DNA of 45,107 bases, from NCBI GenBank assembly GCA_947453825.1, contig CANGHN010000015.1:1-45107 (forward strand), written 5' to 3'. This document shows positions 24,759 through 33,304 of this stretch, piece after piece. Every line of letters begins with the position of its first letter. Position 1 is the first letter of the stretch. The notes under the pieces were generated by a model. That model was not told where the DNA came from and made no database searches. It saw nothing but the letters and a program-made list of their open reading frames with translations. Origin of the DNA: Betaproteobacteria bacterium. Its GTDB lineage: Bacteria; Pseudomonadota; Gammaproteobacteria; Burkholderiales; Burkholderiaceae. Both the position numbers and the translations under genes were made by a program.

Positions 24759-24835
24759 GCGGCTGTAGCTCAGCTGGATAGAGTACTTGGCTACGAACCA
24801 AGGGGTCGTGGGTTCAATTCCTGCCAGCCGCACCA
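24759..24835 (+). tRNA. tRNA-Arg (anticodon ACG)
   Basis: A 77-nt cloverleaf. The acceptor GCGGCTG pairs with CAGCCGC (24825-24831), the discriminator is A, and CCA is encoded at 24833-24835. The D-arm contains AGCTCAGCTGGATAGAG. The anticodon arm is CTTGG-CTACGAA-CCAAG with anticodon ACG, read as inosine after modification, decoding CGU, CGC and CGA. The T-loop is TTCAATT with two G-U pairs in the T-stem. A terminator follows eight bases later. Confidence 0.97.
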
Positions 24836-24843
24836 CCTTATTG

Positions 24844-24872
24844 AGGGCCTAGTTGAAAAACTGGGCCCTTTT
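24844..24872 (+). terminator. Rho-independent terminator of tRNA-Arg
   Basis: AGGGCCTAGTT (24844-24854) pairs with AACTGGGCCCT (24859-24869) with one T-G wobble, closed by a GAAA loop and followed by TTTTCTATTTTT. It separates the tRNA from the mla operon. Confidence 0.85.
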
Positions 24873-24911
24873 CTATTTTTGGGCATTCATGAGCACTTCA
24901 CACGGATACCT

Positions 24912-24917
24912 TATAGT
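24912..24917 (+). promoter_or_regulatory. Candidate -10 element for leaderless mlaE
   Basis: TATAGT is followed by six bases (CTGCCT) and the ATG at 24924. No Shine-Dalgarno is seen. It lies just after the tRNA terminator, where a new promoter for the operon is needed. Confidence 0.45.
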
Positions 24918-24923
24918 CTGCCT

Positions 24924-26114
24924 ATGGGCATTTCTGACACTATTTCACTGAATTTAATTGCTTCCAACCCTCCAGTGGCGGTTTGGTCGCAAATCGATGC
25001 ATCTAATGCCAAAATTACTTTGCAGGGCATGATTAATGTCTATAGCTTAGGCGGCGTTTGGACCCAAGTTCGCGATGCGCAAAATGCTTGGCTGGGAAAA
25101 GTCTCTCAGGCTAATCTCAAGAATGCAGCAGTGATTTTTGATGCCACCCAAGTCTCTTCATTTGATGGCGCTGGCATTGCCTTTCTCATTGGTGTGCAAG
25201 AGGCTCAAGAAAAGGCGGGCGGTTCATTTCAGATCGTTGGTCTAGATGATCGTTATCAGCCATTAATTAAAGAATTTAATCCAATTAGTAATTTATTTCC
25301 AGTGCCGGTGGTAAAGCCTAAAAGAAGTTTTGTCATTAGTACTGGCATGGCAACTCAAAACTTGCTCGATGATGCAAAAGGCTTGATTACTTTTACAGGA
25401 CATCTGTGCGCTGACTTAGTTTGGTCGATTCGTCACTTAAGGCAAGTGCGTTGGGGTGATTTTGTTAATGCTGCAGTAGAGGCGGGGATTTCAGCATTGC
25501 CAATCGTTGGGCTTGTCGCTTTTTTAATCGGTGTCATTTTGTCCTTCCAAGCGGCTATCGGTATGGAGCAGTTCGGTGCCATCTCCTTCGTTGGTCCTTT
25601 AGCTGCTTTAGGAATTGTCCGTGAGATGGGACCTTTAATCACTGCGATTTTGTTAGCTGGTCGATCCTCAGCAGCCTTTGCTGCCGAGATAGGCACGATG
25701 ACAGTGAATAGCGAAGTGGATGCCTTGGTTTCTGGTGGCCTAAGCCCCATTCGTTTTCTGGTGGTCCCGCGCGTATTGGCGGGTATTTTAGTCGCGCCGA
25801 TTCTGACCTTGTTTGCGGATATCGTCAGCATTGTTGCCTCGATGTTGACAATGCTAATTTATGGAGTTCCATTCGTGAACTTCTATAACGGTATGCTCAA
25901 TGCTGTAGATGTTGAGGATGTCTGCTCGGGCTTAATTAAAGCCACACTCTTTGGAATTGTGGTTTCGGCAATGGGTTGCTTACGCGGAATGCAAACAGGT
26001 ACTGGTGCGGCAGCTGTTGGTATATCAGCTACCCGTGCCGTAGTGAGTAGCATCGTGATGATTGTGTTGGTTGATGGAATCTTTGCTTTCATTTCTTATA
26101 AAACAGGTTTCTGA
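24924..26114 (+). CDS. mlaE: STAS-MlaE fusion, lipid-transport ABC permease
   Basis: A 396-aa protein joining an N-terminal STAS domain (about 15-110; motif FDATQVSSFDGAGIAFLIG) to an MlaE permease (about 150-396; FLIGVILSFQAAIGMEQFG, GIVREMGPLITAILLAGRSSAAFAAEIGTM, and a final MIVLVDGIFAF). It forms the membrane part of an ABC system that moves phospholipids between inner and outer membrane. In E. coli the STAS protein MlaB is separate; here it is fused. The ATG at 24924 is the family-like start. Readings extending upstream through the tRNA are artefacts. Its stop overlaps the next start as TGATG. Confidence 0.92.
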   Translation: MGISDTISLNLIASNPPVAVWSQIDASNAKITLQGMINVYSLGGVWTQVRDAQNAWLGKVSQANLKNAAVIFDATQVSSFDGAGIAFLIGVQEAQEKAGGSFQIVGLDDRYQPLIKEFNPISNLFPVPVVKPKRSFVISTGMATQNLLDDAKGLITFTGHLCADLVWSIRHLRQVRWGDFVNAAVEAGISALPIVGLVAFLIGVILSFQAAIGMEQFGAISFVGPLAALGIVREMGPLITAILLAGRSSAAFAAEIGTMTVNSEVDALVSGGLSPIRFLVVPRVLAGILVAPILTLFADIVSIVASMLTMLIYGVPFVNFYNGMLNAVDVEDVCSGLIKATLFGIVVSAMGCLRGMQTGTGAAAVGISATRAVVSSIVMIVLVDGIFAFISYKTGF

Positions 26115-26905
26115 TGAATACGCCAAGTACCCCCAATCCTGCGGCAAATACTTATGCCATTGATGTGCAAAACCTCTCTGTTGGTTATGGCTCCACTGTA
26201 TTGATGCAAAACCTGAATTTCACGGTCAATAATGGTGAGATTTTTGTCATCCTAGGTGGTTCAGGTTGTGGTAAATCCAGTCTTCTGAAAAATCTTTTTG
26301 GGCTCTACCAGCCTTTGGCTGGAGATGTGTTGATTGAGGGGCAAAATATTACTGCTGCACAGGGTGCTGAACGTCAAAAGATTATGACTAGCTTTGGTGT
26401 GATGTACCAACAGGGCGCTTTATTTGGCTCTATGAATCTCTTGGAAAATGTCACGCTGTTTATGCAGGAGTACACCCAATTAACGCAGGACCAAATGAAT
26501 TTATTGGCGCGCTGTAAGTTAGATCTAGTGGGCTTGCTGCCCTATGAAAGTTATATGCCCAGTGAGATTAGTGGAGGCATGCAAAAACGTGCTGCTATTG
26601 CTAGAGCGATGGCACTTGATCCCAAAATCTTATTTTTAGATGAGCCATCAGCCGGACTAGATCCTATTACCTCAGCAGATTTAGATCAAACTATTCTGGA
26701 TTTATCTAAAAATCTGGGAATCACTTTTGTCATCGTGTCACACGAGTTAGCTAGTATTTACGCGATTGCAGATAAGGTGATCATGTTGGATAAGGGCGCC
26801 AAAGGCATCATTGCCCAAGGTGATCCCAAAGTATTACGTGATACCAGTCCCGATCCCAGGGTACATCAATTCTTTAATCGCATGATGAGCAAGGAAGCAG
26901 CATGA
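26114..26905 (+). CDS. mlaF: MlaF-type lipid ABC transporter ATPase
   Basis: A 263-aa ATPase that powers the MlaE permease. Walker A is GGSGCGKSS (about 48-56), then the Q-loop in GVMYQQGALF, the signature ISGGMQKRAAIARA, Walker B ILFLDEPSAGLDP, and the switch His in VSHEL. The SGGMQKR form with 'M' is typical of Mla-type ATPases. It overlaps mlaE by one base and mlaD by four (ATGA), so the three are translated as a unit. Confidence 0.94.
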   Translation: MNTPSTPNPAANTYAIDVQNLSVGYGSTVLMQNLNFTVNNGEIFVILGGSGCGKSSLLKNLFGLYQPLAGDVLIEGQNITAAQGAERQKIMTSFGVMYQQGALFGSMNLLENVTLFMQEYTQLTQDQMNLLARCKLDLVGLLPYESYMPSEISGGMQKRAAIARAMALDPKILFLDEPSAGLDPITSADLDQTILDLSKNLGITFVIVSHELASIYAIADKVIMLDKGAKGIIAQGDPKVLRDTSPDPRVHQFFNRMMSKEAA

Positions 26906-27834
26906 GCAATAACTCAAATCCCAATTACTTTCGCTTGGGGGTTTTTGTCCTTAGCGCAATCGGCGTATTAGTTGCCGTCATTCTGATTTTTGGCTCAGGA
27001 CAACTCTTTAAAAAATCATTCCTGATTGAGACTTATATCAAACAATCAGTCACTGGCTTAGATGCTGGTGCGGCAGTCCGATTTAGGGGGGTCAAGGTTG
27101 GCCAGGTCACCATGATTGGTTTATCTGGCGACATCTATGAAAAAGACGTACCTTTTGAGAATCGTCGTCAATATGTTGTGGTGCGTATGCAGATTTTCGG
27201 AGATAAATTAACCGAAACTCAAATTGAAGATTTTGTTAAAAATAATCTGCGGGCACGCATCAAGTCCATGGGTATCACTGGCGTGAACTATGTCGAGTTT
27301 GATTTTTCTTCTAATGCAGCTGAATATACTCCTTTGCCTTATAGCTGGAAGCCAGCCGATCCAGTAATACCATCACTCCCTAATCAGGCAGATGAAATAA
27401 TCTCTGGTATTCAGAAGCTCGTGAGCTCTATGGGGCAACTCAATATTGATGGTACTCAGAAAAAATTCGATACCTTGCTTACAAACCTCAATGCCTTGAT
27501 GGTAGGTGATGGCAAATCTAATCAGGGCATTACTAATTCAGTAAATGAGCTCAATACGCTGATGGCGAGGATTGTGAAGGTCACCGACAAGGGTGAACTG
27601 GAAATACTGGTGCGTGAATTAGTGGCAACCATGGTTTCTCTGCGGCAAACTGTTACCAGTATTCAGGGTGATACTGGCGCCACCATTGAAAACCTAAAAC
27701 AGACCACCGAATATCTCAATGAATTTAGTCGCATTGCCAGTCAATCGCCGTCTAGTTTGATTTGGAGCGAACCGCCACCCAAAATCGTATTGCCAATGAA
27801 TGGTACTCAAGGACAGTCTGGAGTTCAAAAATGA
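26902..27834 (+). CDS. mlaD: MCE-domain protein, MlaD-like
   Basis: A 310-aa inner-membrane-anchored protein with one N-terminal TM helix (about 12-32) and a single MCE domain (about 40-130; VTGLDAGAAVRFRGVKVGQV, then ITGVNYVEFDF). A long helical C-terminal part (about 165-300) is well beyond the 183-aa E. coli MlaD. Such helices build tunnels or needles across the periplasm in other MCE proteins, so the extension may contact the lipoprotein encoded next. ATGA overlap upstream and ATG/TGA overlap downstream. Confidence 0.92.
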   Translation: MSNNSNPNYFRLGVFVLSAIGVLVAVILIFGSGQLFKKSFLIETYIKQSVTGLDAGAAVRFRGVKVGQVTMIGLSGDIYEKDVPFENRRQYVVVRMQIFGDKLTETQIEDFVKNNLRARIKSMGITGVNYVEFDFSSNAAEYTPLPYSWKPADPVIPSLPNQADEIISGIQKLVSSMGQLNIDGTQKKFDTLLTNLNALMVGDGKSNQGITNSVNELNTLMARIVKVTDKGELEILVRELVATMVSLRQTVTSIQGDTGATIENLKQTTEYLNEFSRIASQSPSSLIWSEPPPKIVLPMNGTQGQSGVQK

Positions 27835-28457
27835 TGAAACACATTATTGCTTGCTTAGCACTACTGGCTTTGGTCTCCTGCTCTTTGCCAACCCGTGGTC
27901 CAGTTATACCAAACACATGGACCGTTAATCCAGAGCGCACTGGAACCCCCTATAAAGCACAAACAGACTTTTGGTTAAAGATTGGCGCTGTGTCTGTAGC
28001 ACCTCCATTTGATGGAAAATCCCTGGTATATCGCTTAGGAGATCAGCGCTATGAAAAAGATTTCTACAACGTGTATAGCAATATTCCTGCTGAGATGATT
28101 TCGAACGCTGAGCGTCAGTGGATCAATCAAGCCAATATTTTTTCTGCTACTGTTGGTCAGAGTAATAGCCTCTTTCCTTATTACACCTTGCAAGTCTCTG
28201 TTGATGAGTTTTATGGCGACTATCGCGTGAAGCCCGAGGCTGTCGTCAGTGTTGAATTTATCTTGACCGTAGCTAGCTCTTCAAAGTCTAATCCCGTGAT
28301 TGGTGCAAATCGGTATTCCAAGCGGATTGCGCTCAAGGATAATACGCCTGAGGCTTTAGTAAAAGGGCAGCAACAGGCCTTAGCTGAGATCTTGAAGCAA
28401 TACGAAGAGCAGCTGTATAAGTACTCTGCCAATTTGCCAAAACCAATGGGACAATAA
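27831..28457 (+). CDS. ABC-type transport auxiliary lipoprotein (PqiC-like, PF03886 family)
   Basis: A 208-aa lipoprotein with lipobox LVSC (Cys17 from the first ATG at 27831). The mature part has the family outline: WLKIGAVSVAPPFDGKSLVYRLGDQRYEKDFYNVY near the start, a beta-strand region LQVSVDEFYGD, and a final helix rich in Gln and Glu. In the Pqi and some MCE systems this lipoprotein docks the complex to the outer membrane. Here it replaces the MlaC shuttle, which is missing from the operon. A second ATG at 27834 is nearly equal. Confidence 0.85.
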   Translation: MMKHIIACLALLALVSCSLPTRGPVIPNTWTVNPERTGTPYKAQTDFWLKIGAVSVAPPFDGKSLVYRLGDQRYEKDFYNVYSNIPAEMISNAERQWINQANIFSATVGQSNSLFPYYTLQVSVDEFYGDYRVKPEAVVSVEFILTVASSSKSNPVIGANRYSKRIALKDNTPEALVKGQQQALAEILKQYEEQLYKYSANLPKPMGQ

Positions 28458-28461
28458 ATCC

Positions 28462-29457
28462 ATGAAACAGAATTTTTGCCGCGCTAATTTCTTGCGCATT
28501 TCTCAGCTGCTAGCAATTGGCCTCTCGCTGGGATTAAGCACCTTTGCACAAGCTCAAACCTTTCCTATTAAACCTATTCGCTTAGTTGTTCCATTTGCTC
28601 CTGGTGGTAGCACCGATATCATCGCGCGCTCTGTAGGTGATGCTTTGGGGCGTCAATTAGGTCAGCCGGTGATTGTTGAAAACAAAGCAGGTGGCGGTGG
28701 GTCTATAGGAGCGTTAGAAGTAATGAGGGCGCCTAAAGATGGATACACCATTGGTATGGCAACGGTTTCTACTACCGCTGCTAATCCGGCCATTAATCCC
28801 AAGATCGGCTATGACCCGATAACTGATTTCACGGCAATTAGTAATATTGCTGCAACCCCAAACATCATTGCCGTTAATCCTTCCTTCCCAGCAAAGGATT
28901 TCAAGACCTTTATGGAAGTGCTTAAGGCAAATCCTGGTAAATATTCCTATTCAAGTTCGGGTACCGGTGGAATTGGCCATCTTCAGACAGAATTATTTAA
29001 GAGTCTTGCGGGTGTTTTTATTGTCCACATTCCTTATCGTGGGGCTGGACCCGCATTGGCTGACACGGTAGGAGGGCAAGTCTCAATGATCTTTGATAAC
29101 TTACCATCCTCATTGCCATTCATTAAGGATGGTAAGTTGGTGCCGATTGTGGTGGCAGCGCCAAAGCGCTTAGCTCAATTGCCCAATGTGCCAACTTTTG
29201 CCGAAGTAGGCTTAGCTCCGGTTAATCGGATGGCTTACTACGGTATTTTGGGCCCGGCAGGGATGCCAAAAGATATTGTCGATAAATACTATGCTGCTCT
29301 ACAAAAAGTGGTGAATGATCCAGCAGTGAAAAAGCGCATCGAAGAGACTGGCTCTATCATTAACGTCAATGGACCAGAGGCATTTGCAAAAGAAATTAAA
29401 GCAGAGTTCACAGTCTACAAAGAAGTTGTTGCTAAACAGAAATTGCAGTTAGATTAA
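28462..29457 (+). CDS. Bug/TctC-family periplasmic solute-binding protein (second copy)
   Basis: A 331-aa exported carboxylate-binding protein. The signal peptide ends at AQA31, followed by QTFPIKPIRLVVPFAPGGS with TDIIAR, VIVENKAGGGG and DGYTIGMATV. It is a paralogue of the protein at 15558 (same fold marks, many changed residues), so the ligand probably differs. It starts four bases after the auxiliary lipoprotein gene and is likely in the same transcript as the lipid transporter, an unusual setting. No TctA or TctB membrane genes are near. Confidence 0.92.
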   Translation: MKQNFCRANFLRISQLLAIGLSLGLSTFAQAQTFPIKPIRLVVPFAPGGSTDIIARSVGDALGRQLGQPVIVENKAGGGGSIGALEVMRAPKDGYTIGMATVSTTAANPAINPKIGYDPITDFTAISNIAATPNIIAVNPSFPAKDFKTFMEVLKANPGKYSYSSSGTGGIGHLQTELFKSLAGVFIVHIPYRGAGPALADTVGGQVSMIFDNLPSSLPFIKDGKLVPIVVAAPKRLAQLPNVPTFAEVGLAPVNRMAYYGILGPAGMPKDIVDKYYAALQKVVNDPAVKKRIEETGSIINVNGPEAFAKEIKAEFTVYKEVVAKQKLQLD

Positions 29458-29487
29458 AAAAATATTAATAGATGGTTGGAGGGTGGC

Positions 29488-30273
29488 ATGGATTTAGGAA
29501 TCAAAGGAAAAGTCGCTCTGGTTATGGCTTCTAGTCGTGGCTTAGGGCAGTCGATGGCAGTTTCATTGGCTCGTGAAGGCGTCAAGGTGGCTGTGACTGG
29601 CCGTAATCCTGAAGGCTTGCAAAAATCAGTGGAGCTTATTGAGGCGGCTGGTGGCAAAGCCTTAGCCTTAAGCTGGGATCTGGCTGATGCCTCTGTGATT
29701 GATCGTTTAGTTACGAAGGTTGAGCAAGAGTTGGGCCCGATAGATATCCTCATCAATAACACGGGTGGTCCTCCGCCAACTCCAGCAGCTGGACAAGATC
29801 CTGCCTTGTGGCAAAAAAGCTTTAATGACATGGTGCTTTCATTAATTGCTATTACTGATCGTGTGTTACCTGGCATGCGTCAGCGTAAATGGGGGCGCAT
29901 TATCACCAGCACCACTTCTGGTGCTATTGCCCCAATTAAAAATTTAGCCATCTCTAATACTTTGAGAGCAGCCTTGCTTGCTTGGTCTAAGACTTTAGCC
30001 TCTGAAGTAGCGGCTGAAGGCATCACCGTCAATGTGATCATGCCGGGCAGGGTAGCCACAGATCGTTTACGTCAGTTAGATGAGGCTAGGGCCAAACGAG
30101 AAAATACAAGTTACGACGAGGTAGTTAAAGCAAGCTTGCGTCAAATTCCGATGGGGCGTTATGGTGATCCTAGTGAATATGGAGATGCTGCTGCGTTTTT
30201 AGCCAGTCAAAATGCGTCGTTTATTACCGGTACCGTCATGCGTATAGATGGCGGACAAATTCAGGCAATTTGA
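29488..30273 (+). CDS. SDR-family oxidoreductase-like protein with degenerate active site
   Basis: A 261-aa Rossmann-fold protein of the short-chain dehydrogenase type. The cofactor motif is ASSRGLG (14-20), and NNTGG (90-94) is present. Where the catalytic YxxxK should be, the sequence reads S156-N-T-L-R160, so both Tyr and Lys are missing. I recall a BKR-like SDR subgroup with an imperfect tetrad that fits this. GGAGG five bases before the ATG at 29488 fixes the start. It lies between the Bug protein (30-bp gap) and the FtsX permease (4-bp overlap). Activity as a normal reductase is doubtful. Confidence 0.85.
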   Translation: MDLGIKGKVALVMASSRGLGQSMAVSLAREGVKVAVTGRNPEGLQKSVELIEAAGGKALALSWDLADASVIDRLVTKVEQELGPIDILINNTGGPPPTPAAGQDPALWQKSFNDMVLSLIAITDRVLPGMRQRKWGRIITSTTSGAIAPIKNLAISNTLRAALLAWSKTLASEVAAEGITVNVIMPGRVATDRLRQLDEARAKRENTSYDEVVKASLRQIPMGRYGDPSEYGDAAAFLASQNASFITGTVMRIDGGQIQAI

Positions 30274-32753
30274 TCTCGTTTTTGCTTAGCCTCTTTCAAG
30301 GTCTTCGGCGAGATCTGCGCTCAAATGAGCTTGCCTGGCTGTTTGTTGCGCTAACTTTATCGGTTACCGCTTTATCAAGCGTCAGCTTTTTGGCTGACCG
30401 TATGCAAAGAGCCTTTGAGTTTGATGCTAGGCAGTTGCTAGCAGCTGACTTATTGATTGTTGCAGATCAACCTTTGCCTGAACGCTTTCTAGAGCAGTCC
30501 TCACAGCTAGGATTGCAATCAGCTCAGACGGTTGTTTTTCCAAGTATGGCTACAGTGGGCAGTCATAGCAAACTGGCTTCGTTAAAAGCCGTTAGCTCTT
30601 TATACCCTCTGCGTGGTGAGCTTCAGATTGAGTCTGCTGCACATTCTCAGGCCTCGAGCGGACCTCCCAAAGGTTCTGTGTGGGTAGATCCAGCCATGCT
30701 AGCAAGCTTGCAAGCCAAGGCGGGTGATCGCATGACATTGGGTCAACAACAGTTTTTCATTGCTGGTGTTCTCGCTCGAGAGTTAGACCGCGGTGCTGCC
30801 TTTATGAACTTTGCACCACGTGTGATGATGTCATTGGAAGATCTTCCTTCAACAGGTTTAATTGGTCAAGGTAGTAGGGTTACCTATCGTTTGTTATTAG
30901 CAGGCTCAGATGCATCTATACAGAGTTATGGATCCTGGGCTAAAGACTATATTGAGTCTGCAGGTTTGCGAGGTGTCCGTATTGAGACCTTAGAAAATGC
31001 GCAACCCATGATGCGGAAAACACTTGAGCGGGCAGAGCGCTTTTTATCTCTAGTAGCCTTATTAACGGCGATTGTTGCTGCTGTGTCAATTGCGCTATCA
31101 GCACGTCGCTACACTCTCAAGCAATCTGATACTTGTGCTGTGCTGAAGTGTTTGGGGGCGAGTGAAGCAATGATATGGAAAAAGCAACTCAAAACGCTTG
31201 CTACGCTGGGTATTGTGTCGGCTATCTTAGGATCAGGACTGGGGTATTTGGTGCAGCATGTACTGACCTCGCTATTAGGCAACCTATTGTTAGCAAATCT
31301 TCCCGGAATATCTTTTTGGCCGTTGATTTGGAGCGTCCTATTTGCTTGGATTTTATTATTGGGTTTTGCAGGCCCACCTATTCTGGATTTAATTAAGATC
31401 TCTCCAATTCGTTTAATTCGGAAAGAATTTGAGCGCATCACCATTGCAGGAATTTGGGTGGCAGTACTTGCGCTGGGAACTTGCGCACTTCTTATTGCGA
31501 TTGCTGCGCGAGATTGGAAGCTGGCCTTTTGGGCGTGTTTTAGCTTTGGTGCTGCCGTGTTGATATTTGCTGCAACTGCTTGGCTTGTTCTATGGATATT
31601 AGGCCGCATTCGTACGCAAAATTTTGCTATGCGTTTTGCCATCATTGCGCAAAGCAGAAGGCCAGCATATGCCGTGTTACAGGTTACTGCTTTAGGTATT
31701 GCTTTAATGGCACTGATACTGATTTTACTACTCAGGCAGGATTTATTAAACGCTTGGCAAGGCAATATTCCCGCTGATGCCCCAAACCGCTTCATGATCA
31801 ATATTCAGGAAGATCAAAAACCAGGCATCAGTAAATCACTTACTGATTCAGGAGTATCTCAGCCAGATTTTTATCCCATGGTGCGCGGTCGCTTGGTTGG
31901 TATTAATGGCCGTGATGTTTTTGCAAATGCATTCGTTGAGGAAAATGCAAAACGTTTAGTAGAGCGAGAATTTAATTTGTCCTATACAAATCAGTTGCCA
32001 GCAGGCAACCGCATTACAGAGGGCAAATGGATTGAGGGTAATGAGCCCCAAATTTCCCTGGAAACAGGGATCGCAAAAACACTAAAGCTTAAAGTAGGCG
32101 ATGTGCTTACTTTTGAAATTGCAGGAGAGCAAATTTCTGCACCTATTACATCCCTGCGTAAATTAGATTGGGGCTCAATGCGTGTGAATTTTTTCGTCAT
32201 CATGACTGCCGCCCAATTACAGGGATTGCCTCAGTCCTGGATCACCTCTTACTACCAGCCACCCACTAAAGAGGCGCTAGATTTTCAGATGAGTCAGTCT
32301 TATCCAAATTTAACGGTGGTTGATGTCTCTACGTCATTGCGACAGATTCAGGATGTCTTAAATAAACTTTCTGCTGCCCTGGGTTTACTTTTTGCCTTCA
32401 CCATTGCTGCTGCACTCATGGTTTTAATAAGCGCGATCTCTGCCACTCAAGACGAGCGCTATCGTAACGCAGCTCTTTTGAAGGCAATTGGGGTATCTCG
32501 AAATACATTAGCCGGTATTGCGCGCTATGAATTACTGGTGATAGGCGCGCTCTCAGGACTTTTAGCAGGCATTGCATCTGGCTTCGCTGCATGGGCGCTA
32601 GGACGCTACGTAATGGAGATTGAATTTAATGCCTTTGGGCAGGCGATTTTGATGGGGCTTGCATTTGGCACCATAGTATGCCTAGCTGCTGGACAGCGCT
32701 TTTTACAAAAAATTCAAGGTGCAACAGCGCTTGAATGTTTGCGTGAAATTTAG
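30270..32753 (+). CDS. FtsX-like ABC permease (YbbP type), TTG start
   Basis: An 827-aa permease with a first TM at about 21-42, a large periplasmic region, TM helices near 256-280, 306-335 and 345-370, a central TM block near 390-490, a second periplasmic region, and three C-terminal TM helices (about 690-815). This double FtsX arrangement is that of YbbP, linked in other bacteria to export of lipid-like or toxic molecules with a YbbA ATPase. No ATPase gene is adjacent. The TTG start overlaps the SDR stop (TTGA). The next Met (45) would delete TM1, so the TTG is preferred. It is convergent with the RDD gene. Confidence 0.88.
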   Translation: MISFLLSLFQGLRRDLRSNELAWLFVALTLSVTALSSVSFLADRMQRAFEFDARQLLAADLLIVADQPLPERFLEQSSQLGLQSAQTVVFPSMATVGSHSKLASLKAVSSLYPLRGELQIESAAHSQASSGPPKGSVWVDPAMLASLQAKAGDRMTLGQQQFFIAGVLARELDRGAAFMNFAPRVMMSLEDLPSTGLIGQGSRVTYRLLLAGSDASIQSYGSWAKDYIESAGLRGVRIETLENAQPMMRKTLERAERFLSLVALLTAIVAAVSIALSARRYTLKQSDTCAVLKCLGASEAMIWKKQLKTLATLGIVSAILGSGLGYLVQHVLTSLLGNLLLANLPGISFWPLIWSVLFAWILLLGFAGPPILDLIKISPIRLIRKEFERITIAGIWVAVLALGTCALLIAIAARDWKLAFWACFSFGAAVLIFAATAWLVLWILGRIRTQNFAMRFAIIAQSRRPAYAVLQVTALGIALMALILILLLRQDLLNAWQGNIPADAPNRFMINIQEDQKPGISKSLTDSGVSQPDFYPMVRGRLVGINGRDVFANAFVEENAKRLVEREFNLSYTNQLPAGNRITEGKWIEGNEPQISLETGIAKTLKLKVGDVLTFEIAGEQISAPITSLRKLDWGSMRVNFFVIMTAAQLQGLPQSWITSYYQPPTKEALDFQMSQSYPNLTVVDVSTSLRQIQDVLNKLSAALGLLFAFTIAAALMVLISAISATQDERYRNAALLKAIGVSRNTLAGIARYELLVIGALSGLLAGIASGFAAWALGRYVMEIEFNAFGQAILMGLAFGTIVCLAAGQRFLQKIQGATALECLREI

Positions 32754-32759
32754 CGCAGA

Positions 32760-33296
32760 CTAAGAAAGCTTTACCAGATTCTTGGGTAGCTCAACTAGAC
32801 GAGTGCCAGCAAATCGATCTGGCAGGCTTTGGCGCTGCAAGCGGCTCCTGCGATCAAGGTAAATACTGAGGGGCCAAAAAAAGAGCGCTACAGCAAATAA
32901 CATCTCAATAATTTGCCATTTCTCTAAATGCAATATCCACTGCAGTAGTATGCAAGGCAGTATCCAAAGAGAACCAAATACATAACGCCAAAGCGCTTGG
33001 CGTCTACTTAAGGTGTGGCCATCACTTCCAATCAGGCGAATGCGCCAGGTTTGCATTGCTAAGGTCTGACCAGATTTAGTCCAGTACCAAACAAAATACA
33101 GGGCTAATACGGCATACAGGTACAGGAAGGTGAGCCAGCTAGGTAAAGACACGCCAAATAAAATGCCTAAACCTAGGTTTGGTACTAAGAATGTGAGTGC
33201 AATTACGCCCAGCAGTACAAGTTGCTCGTAAAGGCAACATGAAACTCGACGCCAAAATTGAGGAGAGGGTAAAGCGTGGAGTTCAGCAGGCGTCAT
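32760..33296 (-). CDS. RDD-family membrane protein
   Basis: A 178-aa inner-membrane protein with the RDD pattern: FWRRVSCCLYEQLVLL in the first helix, SGQTLAMQTWRIRLIG between helices two and three, and a final DRRSRLQRQSLPDRFAGTRLV. The last segment is the usual 'D-R-x-x-GT-R-V' ending. Three to four TM helices are predicted. The function of RDD proteins varies and is mostly unknown. It begins eight bases after the DUF3106 stop, so it belongs to the sigma-factor unit. Confidence 0.88.
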   Translation of the reverse strand: MTPAELHALPSPQFWRRVSCCLYEQLVLLGVIALTFLVPNLGLGILFGVSLPSWLTFLYLYAVLALYFVWYWTKSGQTLAMQTWRIRLIGSDGHTLSRRQALWRYVFGSLWILPCILLQWILHLEKWQIIEMLFAVALFFWPLSIYLDRRSRLQRQSLPDRFAGTRLVELPKNLVKLS

Positions 33297-33304
33297 AAAA
33301 CTGC

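Noticed and set aside
24741..24836. In-frame N-terminal extension of greB
   Set aside because: It lies antisense to tRNA-Arg and has no GreB similarity; MEEKNYITP at 24740 is the normal start.
24705..24923. In-frame extension of mlaE upstream through tRNA-Arg and its terminator
   Set aside because: It would translate a tRNA gene and a terminator hairpin; the family-like start is the ATG at 24924.
25433..25831. 132-codon open frame antisense to mlaE
   Set aside because: Same reason: opposite strand of a clear family member, with no ribosome-binding site.
31109..31801. 230-codon open frame antisense to the FtsX-like permease
   Set aside because: It is a shadow of a well-supported membrane protein; the residues look like reverse-complement of hydrophobic codons, with no start signal.
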